A stretch of 64,000 nucleotides of DNA from Acidovorax carolinensis (GTDB taxonomy: Bacteria > Pseudomonadota > Gammaproteobacteria > Burkholderiales > Burkholderiaceae_C): positions 1,426,001-1,490,000 of the forward strand of contig NZ_CP021361.1 of the NCBI RefSeq assembly GCF_002157145.1, in the 5' to 3' direction. How positions within the stretch are numbered: the stretch's first letter is position 1; each line of letters opens with the position of its first letter. Below are positions 17,739 through 27,012 of the stretch, one piece after another. The notes beneath the pieces were generated by a model. It made no database searches and had not been told where the DNA came from. It was given only the letters and a program-made list of their open reading frames with translations. A program made the translations under genes and the position numbers.

Positions 17739-18680
17739 TTACATGACCAGCGCACGGCCCAGCATCACGCCCCAGTCCCACGCATGCAGGCGCGGGCGGG
17801 TTTGCAGGCTGGCGCCGTGCAAGACATCGACCTTGTCGAGGATGCGCAGGCCGCCTTGCACGACCAGGCGCAGCTCCCAGCCCGCGCGGCCGGGCAGGCG
17901 GTGCACCAGGGGGGCGCCTTGTTCCATGAGGGCGCGGGCCCATTGGGCGCAGTCGGTAATCAGCAGCACGTTTTCGGGCGTGCTGTGCAGCGCCTGCAAG
18001 TCTGCCGGACCCGCGCCGTGGCGGGCGCAGTCGGCGTGGGGCAGGTAGTGGCGGCCACGGGGGATGTCCACACTCAGGTCTTGCCAGAAGTTGATGAGTT
18101 GCAGGGCGGTGCAGATGGCGTCGCTTTCTTGCAGGGCCTGCTCGCCCGTCACGCCATACAGGTGCAGCAGCAGGCGGCCGACGGGGTTGGCAGAGCGGCG
18201 GCAATAGCCCAGCAGCTCGGCGCGGTCGGCGTAGCCTTGGGCATCGCGGGTTTTTTCCACGTCCTGGATGAAGGCGCTGAGCAGGTCGTCGAGCAGCGGC
18301 ACCGGCAGCGCGTGCTGGTGCAGCGTGGCCTGCAGCGGGCCGAACACGGCGGCCCAGCGCGCTGCGGGCGGCTGGCCGGCGGCCACGCGGGACAGTTCGG
18401 CGCGGTAGGCCACCAGGTCAGCGAGGCGCTGCGCGGGCGTTGCGTCGCCCTCGTCGGCAATGTCGTCCGCCGTGCGGGCAAAGGCGTAGATGGCTGCAAT
18501 GGGCTGGCGCAGGTGCGGCGGGCACAGCAGCGAGGCGACGGGGAAGTTTTCGTAATGCGTGACGGGCGCGGCCACCAGCGGCGCAGGTGGGGGGGTGCCG
18601 TTGGGGCTCCGTGGGGCGTGGCGGGGGCGGGTGGCGAGGAGGGCGGGCGTGGGTTCACGGCCGGGATTGTCGCTTGACAT
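17739..18680 (-). CDS. hpnC: Hydroxysqualene synthase HpnC
   Basis: The 313-residue protein has a Pro-rich N-terminal extension, then HYENFPVASLLCP, a typical HpnC start. The Asp-rich motifs of squalene-synthase-like enzymes follow: ARTADDIADEGD, and NFWQDLSVDIPRGRHYLP. HpnC converts presqualene diphosphate to hydroxysqualene, the step between HpnD and HpnE. Here hpnC is separated from hpnD by sdaA and a binding-protein gene, unlike the usual hpnCDE order. It is divergent from an RND efflux operon. Confidence 0.9.
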   Translation of the reverse strand: MSSDNPGREPTPALLATRPRHAPRSPNGTPPPAPLVAAPVTHYENFPVASLLCPPHLRQPIAAIYAFARTADDIADEGDATPAQRLADLVAYRAELSRVAAGQPPAARWAAVFGPLQATLHQHALPVPLLDDLLSAFIQDVEKTRDAQGYADRAELLGYCRRSANPVGRLLLHLYGVTGEQALQESDAICTALQLINFWQDLSVDIPRGRHYLPHADCARHGAGPADLQALHSTPENVLLITDCAQWARALMEQGAPLVHRLPGRAGWELRLVVQGGLRILDKVDVLHGASLQTRPRLHAWDWGVMLGRALVM

Positions 18681-18700
18681 TGTTGGGGTGACCCTCTAGA

Positions 18701-18722
18701 TTACTAACCGGCCAGTCAGTAA
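18701..18722. promoter_or_regulatory. TetR-type operator upstream of RND efflux genes
   Basis: TTACTAACCGG is followed by an imperfect inverted copy ending AGTCAGTAA; 18 of 22 positions match the reverse complement. The layout (ACTnACCGG half-sites) is like operators of AcrR/TetR repressors of efflux pumps. It lies between divergent hpnC and the MFP gene and would overlap a promoter for the latter. No tetR gene is present here. Confidence 0.6.
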
Positions 18723-18836
18723 AAGTTCACGGTTTGGTTGCTTTGTCCCGACAAAAGCGGGCGCGCGCAGTGGGTCGGCGCTTGAGGGAGTCACATTTTG
18801 TGCAAGGCAGCCCCCGTTCCTACCCCCGGATTTCTC

Positions 18837-20033
18837 ATGCGCACACCCTTCACCCGGCGGCCTTCGCTGCGGTATCTGTTTCTTGTGGCCTCTGTCGCGT
18901 TGCTGGCTGCGTGTTCCCGGCCGGCGCCGCCCGAAGAGCCCGTGCGCTCGGTCAAGCTGCTCACGGTGGGCTTGGGGGCGCTGCAGTCCAGCCTGGAATA
19001 TTCGGGCGAGGTGCGGGCGCGTGTCGAGTCGCGCCTGGGCTTTCGGGTGGCGGGCAAGATCGTGCAGCGCCAGGCCGAGCTGGGCCAGCGGGTGAAAGCC
19101 GGTCAGGTGCTGGCGCAACTTGACCCCCGCGACTACCAGCTGGCCACCGATGCCGCGCGTGCGCAGCTGGCATCGGCCACCACGCAGCGCGACCTGGCGG
19201 CGGCTGATTACAAGCGCTATCAGACGCTCAAGGACCAGAACTTCATCAGCGGCGCCGAGCTGGAGCGCCGCGAATCCACCCTCAAGGCCGCGCAGGCCGC
19301 GCTCGACCAGGCGCGGGCGCAGCTGTCGTCGCAGGGCAACCAGGCGGCCTACACCACGCTGGTGGCCGATGTGTCGGGCGTGGTGACGGGCATCGAGGCC
19401 GAGCCGGGCCAGGTGGTGGCGGCGGGCACGCCCGTGGTGCGCATTGCGCAAGACGGCGCGCGCGACGTGGTGTTTGCCGTGCCCGAAGACAAGGTGGCGC
19501 AGATCCGGCCTGGCCAGGAAGTGGTGGCGCGGGTGTGGTCGGGGGGCGCGCAGCTGGCGGGCCAGGTGCGCGAGGTGGCGGCCAGCGCCGATGCGGCCAC
19601 GCGGACCTACCAGGTCAAGGTGGCGCTCGAAGGCGCCGAGGTGCCGCCCCTGGGCTCCACGGTGTATGTCACGCCCAAGGCATTGAGCCATGCGGGGGCT
19701 GTGGCCATCAAGCTTCCGACCAGCGCGCTGCGCCAGGAAGGGCAGACCACGGCGGTGTGGGTGTATGACCCGGCCACCAGCACGGTGAAGTCGCAGGTGG
19801 TGCAGATTGCCACCGCCGATGGCAACGATGCCGTGGTGGCTTCGGGCCTGACGCCCGGCATGCAGGTGGTGGCTACCGGCGTGCATGTGCTTTCGCCGGG
19901 GCAGAAAGTCATGGTTTATCAGCCAAAAACGGCTGTAGCGCCCGTGCCTAAAGCGCAAACAGCTATCAATTCAGTAGCTCTTCCGGCAGCGCCTGCCGCA
20001 TCTGCTGCGGCTGCGGCCTCTTCCGCAAAGTAA
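18837..20033 (+). CDS. RND efflux membrane-fusion lipoprotein
   Basis: From ATG 18837 the protein has 398 residues; an upstream GTG at 18798 would spoil the signal. A lipoprotein signal ends in LLAAC (lipidated Cys). The barrel-sandwich halves flank a coiled-coil hairpin (ARAQLASATTQRDLAAADYKR...). VADVSGVVTGIEAEPGQVV marks the lipoyl domain. It belongs to the AcrA/HlyD family and bridges the inner-membrane pump encoded 8 bp downstream to an outer-membrane channel not found here. The last ~35 residues (from about YQPKTAVAP) derive from an inserted family repeat followed by an Ala-rich tail and are unlikely to be part of the fold. Confidence 0.9.
   Translation: MRTPFTRRPSLRYLFLVASVALLAACSRPAPPEEPVRSVKLLTVGLGALQSSLEYSGEVRARVESRLGFRVAGKIVQRQAELGQRVKAGQVLAQLDPRDYQLATDAARAQLASATTQRDLAAADYKRYQTLKDQNFISGAELERRESTLKAAQAALDQARAQLSSQGNQAAYTTLVADVSGVVTGIEAEPGQVVAAGTPVVRIAQDGARDVVFAVPEDKVAQIRPGQEVVARVWSGGAQLAGQVREVAASADAATRTYQVKVALEGAEVPPLGSTVYVTPKALSHAGAVAIKLPTSALRQEGQTTAVWVYDPATSTVKSQVVQIATADGNDAVVASGLTPGMQVVATGVHVLSPGQKVMVYQPKTAVAPVPKAQTAINSVALPAAPAASAAAAASSAK
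19920..19979 (+). repeat. Family repeat inside a coding region
   Basis: The stretch CGGCTGTAGCGCCCGTGCCT then AAAGCGCAAACAGCTATCAA and TTCAGTAGC resembles the variant of the intergenic repeat in which an AGCGC...GCGC core is followed by AGCTATCAATTCAGTAGC. It is in frame and encodes part of the C-terminal tail of the membrane-fusion protein. Confidence 0.55.
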
Positions 20034-20041
20034 GGCTGGCC

Positions 20042-23000
20042 ATGACCCAACGACAACCCAAAGAGGGGTTCAACCTCTCCAAGTGGGCACTCGACCACCC
20101 CGCGCTCACCCGCTATCTCATGGTGGTGTTGATGCTGCTGGGCTTTGCGGCCTATTTTCAGCTGGGACAGGACGAAGACCCGCCGTTCACCTTTCGGGCC
20201 ATGGTGGTGCGCACCTACTGGCCCGGTGCCACGGCCCAGCAGGTGGCCGAGCAGGTGACCGACAAGATCGAGCGCACCCTGCAGGAGGTGCCCTACGCCG
20301 ACAAGATCCGCAGCTATTCCAAGCCCGGCGAGTCGCAGATCATTTTCCAGATCAAGGATTCGTCCAGGGCCAGCGAGGTGCCCAATGTCTGGTACACGGT
20401 GCGCAAGAAGGTGGGCGACATGCGCTACACCTTGCCGCAGGGCATTCAGGGCCCGTTCTTCAATGACGACTTTGGCGACGTGTATGGCGTGATCTACGCG
20501 CTGGAGTCGGAAGGCTTCAGCTACGCCGAACTAAAAGCATTTGCCGACGACGCGCGCCAGCAACTGCTGCGCGTTCCCGATGTGGCCAAGGTGGAGCTGT
20601 TTGGCGCGCAGGACGAAAAGCTGTTCATCGAGATTTCGCAAAAGCGCCTGGCGCAACTGGGCCTGGACATGAACCAGGTGCTGGCCCAACTGGGGCAGCA
20701 AAACGCGGTGGAGGGCGCTGGCGCCTTCGAGACCCCGCAAGACCAGGTGCAGGTGCGGGTGGGCGGGCAGTTCAACGCCGTGGAAGACCTGCGCGCCATG
20801 CCTATTCGGGGCCCTTCAGGAGCGCAGCTGCGATTGGCGGACATTGCCGAGGTAAAGCGCGGCTATGTGGACCCGGCCGCGGTGAAGGTGCGCCACCAGG
20901 GGCGCGAGGTGATTGCGCTGGGCGTCTCGATGGCCAAGGGTGGCGACATCATTGCCCTGGGCAAGGCATTGCATGGCGTGACCGGGCGCATCAACGGCGC
21001 GCTGCCGGCGGGCGTGAAGCTGGTGAATGTGCAGGACCAGCCCAAGTCGGTGGCCAGCTCGGTGAACGAGTTCGTCATGGTGCTGATCGAGGCGGTGGTG
21101 ATTGTGCTGGCGGTGAGTTTCATCAGCCTGGGGCTGCACAAGCGCCCCGGCAATCAACCGCTCTGGAAGCGCTGGTACATCGACCCGCGCCCGGGGCTGG
21201 TGGTGGGCATCACCATCCCCATGGTGCTGGCCGTGACGTTTTTGGCCATGTGGTACTGGAATATCGGCCTGCACAAGATCTCGCTGGGCTCGCTCATCAT
21301 TGCGCTGGGCCTGCTGGTGGATGACGCCATCATTGCGGTCGAGATGATGGTGCTCAAGCTCGAAGAAGGCTACGACAAGGTGCGCGCCGCCACCTTTGCC
21401 TATGAGCTCACGGCCATGCCCATGCTGACCGGAACGCTCATCACCGCCGCCGGCTTTTTGCCCATCGGCATTGCCAAGTCGGTGACCGGCGAATACACCT
21501 TTGCCATCTTTGCCGTGACGGTGATTGCGCTGGTGCTGAGCTGGATCGTGTCGGTGTATTTCGTGCCATACCTGGGCACGCTGCTGCTGAAGGTGCCGCC
21601 GCATGTGCTGGCGGCGCAGGCCAGCCAGGGCATCACCGACGACCCGCACGAGGTATTTGACAGCCCGTTCTACACCGCCTTTCGCCGGCTGGTGAACTGG
21701 TGCGTGGAGCACCGCTGGCTGACCATCGGAGCCACGGTGCTGACCTTTGCGCTGGGCATCGTGGGCATGGGCAAGGTGCAGCAGCAGTTCTTTCCCGATT
21801 CGAGCCGCCCCGAGATCATGGTGGACATCTGGTTCCCCGAGGGCACTTCGTTCGCGGGCAATGAAGAGGTCACCAAGCGGGTGGAGCAGCGCCTCCTTGC
21901 CGAGCCCGGCGTGAGCACCGTCAGCACCTGGGTGGGCTCAGGGGTTCCGCGGTTTTACCTGCCACTCGACCAGGTGTTTCCACAGACCAATGTGTCGCAG
22001 TTCATCGTGGTGCCGCAAGACCTGAAGATCCGCGAGTCGCTGCGCAAGAAGCTGCCGGCACTGCTGGCGCAGGAGTTTCCGGAGGTGCGGGGCCGTATCA
22101 AGCTGCTGCCCAGTGGGCCGCCCGTGCCTTATCCGGTGCAGTTCCGCGTGGTGGGGCCCGATCCGCTGGTGCTGCGCGAGCGCGCCGACGAGGTGAAGGC
22201 GCAGATGCGCCAGAACCCCGACATGCGCGGTGTGAACGACAACTGGAACGAATCGGTGAAAGTGCTGCGCCTGGAGGTGGACCAGGCCAAGGCGCGCGCG
22301 CTGGGCGTGACGAGCCAGTCGATTGCGCAGGCGTCCAAGACCATTTTGTCGGGCACGCAGGTGGGGCAGTTCCGCGAGGGCGACAAGCTGATCGACATCG
22401 TGCTGCGCCAGCCGCTCGATGAACGCAATGCCATCACCGACATCGCCAATGCCTATCTGCCCACGGCCTCGGGCAAGGCGATTCCGCTCACGCAGATCGC
22501 CAAGCCCGTGTTCACCTGGGAGCCGGGCGTGATGTGGCGTGAGAACCGCGACTACGCCATCACGGTGCAGGGCGACGTGACCGAGGGGCTGCAAGGCGCC
22601 ACGGTGACTGCGGCGCTGCTTCCGGCACTCAAGGAGATCGAGGCCCAATGGCGTACTGCGGGGCAGGGGGGTATCGCATTGAAGTGGCGGGGGCCGTGGA
22701 AGAAAGCTCCAAGGGCTCGGCGTCGATCGCGGCGGGCATTCCGATCATGCTGTTCATCACCTTCACGCTGCTCATGCTGCAACTGCACAGCTTCAGCCGC
22801 GCGATGCTGGTGTTCCTGACCGGGCCGCTGGGCCTGGCGGGCGTGGCGGCGGCCCTGCTGCTGCTCAACCGGCCGTTTGGCTTTGTGGCCTTGCTCGGCG
22901 TGATTGCGCTCATGGGGATGATCCAGCGCAACTCGGTGATCCTGATCGACCAGATCGAGCAGGACCGCGCGCGGGGCGTGCCGGCATGGGATGCGATTGT

Positions 23001-23214
23001 CGAGTCGGCAGTGCGCCGCCTGCGCCCCATTGTGCTCACGGCTGCGGCGGCGGTGCTGGCCATGATTCCGCTGTCGCGCAGCGTGTTCTGGGGCCCGATG
23101 GCCGTGGCCATCATGGGCGGGCTGGTGGTGGCCACGGTGCTGACGCTGCTGGCGCTGCCGGCCATGTATGCCGCCTGGTTCCGTGTGCGGCGGCCCGTGC
23201 CCGAGGTGGCATGA
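20042..23214 (+). pseudogene. RND efflux pump inner-membrane protein, one frameshift
   Basis: Residues 1 to ~880 are in one frame: the first transmembrane helix (RYLMVVLMLLGFAAYF), porter domain, GLLVDDAIIAVEMM in the TM4 proton-relay region, and the second porter loop. The C-terminal ~180 residues (YRIEVAGAVEESSKGSASI to the stop) are in another frame. Adding one G to the six-G run near 22665-22672 joins them into about 1,057 residues, normal for HAE1-type RND pumps. The pump would use the proton gradient to export drugs or other amphiphiles with the upstream MFP. No outer-membrane factor is adjacent. All parts are conserved, so a sequencing error is likely. Confidence 0.88.
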
Positions 23215-23317
23215 CCGCCCGGATTCAAACCGTCTCCCACATCAGGGTAAAATCGAAGGTTGACTGATTTCACACGGGCGGCTGGCCTTGGCTTGCCGCC
23301 TGTTTGTTTGTAGAACC

Positions 23318-23404
23318 GCGCGGGTGGCGAAATTGGTAGACGCACCAGGTTTAGGTCCTGACGCCAGCAATGGTGTGGGGGTTCGAGTCCCCCCCCGCGC
23401 ACCA
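23318..23404 (+). tRNA. tRNA-Leu (anticodon UAG)
   Basis: GCGCGGG pairs with CCCGCGC to make the acceptor stem, and the 3' end ACCA is encoded. The anticodon loop reads TTTAGGT (anticodon TAG). A long variable arm and GGTTCGAGTCC T-arm complete the 87-nt type II tRNA. It lies between the efflux genes and tig. Confidence 0.95.
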
Positions 23405-23479
23405 CCCATGTGAGACTTTGCGGAACACGGCGCCGCTGCGCTGCAGCCAGCACGATCCACATTCATACGAGGAAGAGCG

Positions 23480-24790
23480 ATGTCCGTTACTGTTGAAACC
23501 CTTGAAAAGCTCGAGCGCAAGATCACGCTGAGCGTGCCCCTGACCACCATCCAGACGGAAGTGGATTCGCGGCTGAAGCGCCTGGCCCGCACCGTGAAGA
23601 TGGACGGTTTCCGTCCAGGCAAGGTGCCCATGAACGTTGTCACCCAGCGCTACGGCTACTCGGTGCAATACGAAGTGCTCAACGACAAGGTGGGTGAGGC
23701 TTTTGCCGTGGCGGCCAACGAAGCCAAGCTGCGCGTGGCCGGCCAGCCCCGCATCACCGAAAAGGAAGGCGCACCCGAAGGCCAGGTCACCTTTGATGCC
23801 ATCTTCGAAGTGTTCCCTGAAGTCAAGATCGGCGATCTGGCGGGTGCCGAAGTGGAAAAAATCTCGGCCGAAGTGACCGATGCCGCCATCGACAAGACCA
23901 TCGACATCCTGCGCAAGCAGCGTCGCAGCTTCGCCCAGCGCGCGCTGGACGCGGCGGCACAGGACGGTGACCGCGTGACGGTGGACTTCGAAGGCAAGAT
24001 CGACGGCGAGCCCTTTGAGGGCGGCAAGGCCGAAGACTTCCAGTTCCTGGTCGGCGAAGGCCAGATGCTCAAGGAATTCGAAGACGCAGTGCGCGGCATG
24101 AAGCTGGGCGAAAGCAAGACTTTCCCCCTGGCATTCCCCGCCGACTACCATGGCAAGGACGTTGCCGGCAAGACGGCCGACTTCCTGGTCACCATCAAGA
24201 AGATCGAAGCCGCCCATCTGCCCGAAGTGAACGATGCCCTGGCCAAGTCGCTGGGTATTGCCGACGGCTCGGTGGAAGGCCTGCGCGCCGACATCAAGAA
24301 GAACCTGGAGCGCGAAGTCAAGTTCCGCCTGCTGGCCCGCAACAAGGCCGCCGTCATGGATGCCCTGGTCGCCAAGGCCGAACTCGACCTGCCCAACGCC
24401 AGCGTGCAGGCTGAAATTGCCCGCCTGCTCGAAGGCGCGCGCGCCGAACTCAAGCAGCGCGGCATCAAGGATGCTGACAAGGCAGAGATCCCCGAAGACG
24501 TGTTCCGTCCCCAGGCAGAGCGCCGCGTGCGTCTGGGTCTGGTGGTTGCCGAACTGGTGCGCGCCAATGAGCTGCACGCCAAGCCCGAGCAGCTCAAGGC
24601 CCACATCGACGAGCTGGCAGCCAGCTACGAGAAGCCCGAAGACGTGGTGCGCTGGTACTTTGGCGACCGCCAGCGTCTGGCCGAAGTCGAAGCGGTTGTC
24701 ATCGAAAACAACGTGACTGATTTCGTGTTGGGTAAGGCCAAGGTGATCGACAAGGCCGTGTCGTTTGACGAACTGATGGGTCAAGGCTGA
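23480..24790 (+). CDS. tig: Trigger factor, ribosome-associated chaperone
   Basis: The 436-residue protein has the ribosome-binding loop region ([12 protein letters not shown]) near residue 45. A central FKBP-type prolyl isomerase domain follows ([20 protein letters not shown], then [13 protein letters not shown]), and an all-helical C-terminal chaperone domain. It binds nascent chains at the ribosomal exit tunnel. The gene heads the order tig-clpP-clpX-lon, as in many proteobacteria. An RBS (GAGGAAGAG) precedes the ATG. Confidence 0.97.
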   Translation: MSVTVETLEKLERKITLSVPLTTIQTEVDSRLKRLARTVKMDGFRPGKVPMNVVTQRYGYSVQYEVLNDKVGEAFAVAANEAKLRVAGQPRITEKEGAPEGQVTFDAIFEVFPEVKIGDLAGAEVEKISAEVTDAAIDKTIDILRKQRRSFAQRALDAAAQDGDRVTVDFEGKIDGEPFEGGKAEDFQFLVGEGQMLKEFEDAVRGMKLGESKTFPLAFPADYHGKDVAGKTADFLVTIKKIEAAHLPEVNDALAKSLGIADGSVEGLRADIKKNLEREVKFRLLARNKAAVMDALVAKAELDLPNASVQAEIARLLEGARAELKQRGIKDADKAEIPEDVFRPQAERRVRLGLVVAELVRANELHAKPEQLKAHIDELAASYEKPEDVVRWYFGDRQRLAEVEAVVIENNVTDFVLGKAKVIDKAVSFDELMGQG

Positions 24791-24842
24791 CGCCGGCGGC
24801 GAGCGCGTCCCATGCGGATGATCTCGCGGTAGTCGTCCGTCA

Positions 24843-24870
24843 GGGGCTTGTGCTTTCGTGCACAAGCCCC
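24843..24870. terminator. Strong hairpin between tig and clpP
   Basis: GGGGCTTGTGC and GCACAAGCCCC form a perfect 11-bp stem with a short loop, about 50 bp after the tig stop. The following AATTCATTT is only moderately T-rich, so it may act as a partial terminator or processing site. Confidence 0.65.
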
Positions 24871-24911
24871 AATTCATTTCTGGGTACAGTATCTGCTTGA
24901 CTGGAGAAATA

Positions 24912-25520
24912 ATGAGCGCATTGGAAACACAAGGCCTGGGCATGGTCCCCATGGTCATCGAGCAGTCGGGCCGTGGTGAGCGGTCCTATGACATCTATTC
25001 GCGCCTGCTCAAGGAGCGCGTCATTTTCCTGGTGGGCGAGGTCAATGACCAGACGGCTAACCTGGTGGTGGCACAGCTGCTGTTCCTGGAAAGCGAAAAT
25101 CCTGACAAGGACATTTCGTTTTACATCAACTCCCCGGGCGGAAGCGTGACGGCGGGCATGTCGATCTACGACACCATGCAGTTCATCAAGCCGGATGTCT
25201 CCACGCTGTGCGTGGGTTTTGCGGCCAGCATGGGCGCATTCCTGCTGGCTGCAGGCGCCAAGGGCAAGCGGTTTTCGCTGCCCAATTCCAAGGTCATGAT
25301 TCACCAGGTGCTCGGCGGCGCGCGCGGTCAGGCCACCGATATCGAAATCCATGCACGCGACATCCTGCGCACCAAGGACCAGATGAACCGCATCCTGGCC
25401 GAGCGTACGGGGCAGCCGCTGGAAAAGGTCAAGGCAGACACCGAGCGCGACTACTTTCTGACGGCCGACGAAGCCAAGGATTACGGCATCATCGATCAGG
25501 TGATTCACAAGCGTTCCTGA
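24912..25520 (+). CDS. clpP: ATP-dependent Clp protease proteolytic subunit
   Basis: Starting at ATG 24912 (GGAG just upstream) gives 202 residues; an upstream Met at 24858 lies over the hairpin tail and is rejected. The catalytic Ser is in [12 protein letters not shown], the His in MIHQVLGG, and the Asp is expected in the [12 protein letters not shown] region. [16 protein letters not shown] is the typical substrate-strand motif. ClpP forms the tetradecameric peptidase that works with ClpX, encoded next. Confidence 0.97.
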   Translation: MSALETQGLGMVPMVIEQSGRGERSYDIYSRLLKERVIFLVGEVNDQTANLVVAQLLFLESENPDKDISFYINSPGGSVTAGMSIYDTMQFIKPDVSTLCVGFAASMGAFLLAAGAKGKRFSLPNSKVMIHQVLGGARGQATDIEIHARDILRTKDQMNRILAERTGQPLEKVKADTERDYFLTADEAKDYGIIDQVIHKRS

Positions 25521-25540
25521 GACGGCCCCCTGCGGCCGCG

Positions 25541-25573
25541 CGGCGTTTTCCCACAGGGAAGACGCCGTTTTTT
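25541..25573 (+). terminator. Rho-independent terminator after clpP
   Basis: CGGCG-TTTTCCC and GGGAA-GACGCCG form a stem with an ACA(G) loop and are followed by TTTTTT. It lies between clpP and clpX, so clpX probably has its own promoter or is read by partial read-through. Confidence 0.8.
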
Positions 25574-25619
25574 ATTTGGGTATCATCCCGACAACTTTCC
25601 CAAACAAGGCATTGCCCCC

Positions 25620-26885
25620 ATGGCCGAGAAAAAAGGCTCTTCCAGCGAAAAAACCCTTTACTGCTCTTTTTGCGGCAAGAGCCAGCATGAAGTGAAGAAG
25701 CTGATCGCCGGTCCGTCGGTCTTTATCTGCGACGAGTGCATTGACCTGTGCAACGAGATCATTCGCGATGAGCTTCCGGCTGGTGACCTGGCGCGCGAAG
25801 GGCGCAGCGACCTGCCCACGCCAGTGGACATCAAGACGAACCTGGACAACTACGTCATTGGCCAGGAGCAGGCCAAGCGTACGCTGGCTGTGGCCGTTTA
25901 CAACCATTACAAGCGCCTGCGACACAAAGACAAAGCCCAAAAGGATGACGTGGAACTGGCCAAGAGCAATATCCTGCTGATCGGCCCCACGGGCTCGGGC
26001 AAGACGCTGCTGGCGCAGACCCTGGCGCGCATGCTGGATGTGCCCTTCGTGATGGCCGATGCCACCACGTTGACCGAGGCGGGCTATGTGGGTGAGGATG
26101 TCGAGAACATCGTCCAGAAGCTGCTGCAGAGCTGCAATTACGACGTGGAGCGCGCCCAGCGTGGCATCGTCTACATCGACGAAATCGACAAGATCTCGCG
26201 CAAGTCGGACAACCCCAGCATCACCCGCGACGTATCGGGGGAGGGGGTGCAGCAGGCGCTGCTCAAGCTCATTGAAGGCACCATGGCCAGCGTTCCACCG
26301 CAAGGTGGGCGCAAGCATCCGAACCAGGATTTCCTGCAGATTGACACCACCAACATCCTGTTCATTTGCGGTGGCGCCTTTGCGGGGCTGGAAAAGGTCA
26401 TCGAAAACCGCACGGAGGCGTCGGGCATCGGATTCGGCGCATCGGTCAAGAGCAAGAAGCAGCGCTCGCTGTCCGAGGTTTTTACCGAGATCGAACCGGA
26501 AGATCTGATCAAGTTTGGCCTGATTCCGGAGCTGGTGGGGCGCATGCCCGTGGTGACGGCACTGGCCGAGCTGAGCGAAGACGCGCTGGTGCAGATTCTG
26601 ACCGAGCCCAAGAACGCGCTGGTCAAGCAGTACAGCAAGCTGCTGGCCATGGAAGGTGTCGATCTGGAGATCCGCCCCGCCGCCCTGAAGGCCATTGCCC
26701 GCAAGGCACTGGCCCGCAAGACGGGAGCCCGTGGCCTTCGCTCCATTCTGGAGCAATCGCTGATCGGAACCATGTTCGACCTGCCCAATACCAGCAATGT
26801 CGAAAAGGTGGTGGTTGACGAGTCCACCATCGAAGAAAACAAGCCGCCACTGCTCGTTTACCGCGAGGCGGCCAAGAAGGCTTGA
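25620..26885 (+). CDS. clpX: Clp protease ATP-binding subunit ClpX
   Basis: The 421-residue protein begins with a C4 zinc-binding domain (CSFCGKSQ ... CDECIDLC). The AAA+ core has Walker A GPTGSGKT, Walker [11 protein letters not shown], the pore-loop region ([11 protein letters not shown]) and the IGF loop ([15 protein letters not shown]). It unfolds tagged proteins and threads them into ClpP. Length and motifs are standard. Confidence 0.97.
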   Translation: MAEKKGSSSEKTLYCSFCGKSQHEVKKLIAGPSVFICDECIDLCNEIIRDELPAGDLAREGRSDLPTPVDIKTNLDNYVIGQEQAKRTLAVAVYNHYKRLRHKDKAQKDDVELAKSNILLIGPTGSGKTLLAQTLARMLDVPFVMADATTLTEAGYVGEDVENIVQKLLQSCNYDVERAQRGIVYIDEIDKISRKSDNPSITRDVSGEGVQQALLKLIEGTMASVPPQGGRKHPNQDFLQIDTTNILFICGGAFAGLEKVIENRTEASGIGFGASVKSKKQRSLSEVFTEIEPEDLIKFGLIPELVGRMPVVTALAELSEDALVQILTEPKNALVKQYSKLLAMEGVDLEIRPAALKAIARKALARKTGARGLRSILEQSLIGTMFDLPNTSNVEKVVVDESTIEENKPPLLVYREAAKKA

Positions 26886-26927
26886 AATGCCCGGAGCGGG
26901 CGCCTTGTCGCTGCCCTCTGAACCTAT

Positions 26928-26963
26928 CAACCCTTGCCGCAACGCGGCTGCGTACAAGGGTTG
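26928..26963. promoter_or_regulatory. Inverted repeat between clpX and lon
   Basis: CAACCCTTG (26928-26936) and CAAGGGTTG (26955-26963) form a perfect 9-bp stem around an 18-nt loop that itself contains a CCGC...GCGG mini-stem. GAAAATCC follows rather than a T run. It could be a clpX terminator or a regulatory structure in the lon leader, 50 bp before the lon start. Confidence 0.5.
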
Positions 26964-27012
26964 AAAATCCCCGCATGTGGACCCACTTCCACAGAGTACT
27001 TTGAGGATTTCC

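Noticed and set aside
23351..24958. 535-codon minus-strand open frame across tRNA-Leu and tig
   Set aside because: It runs through a tRNA and opposite trigger factor; no domain is seen.
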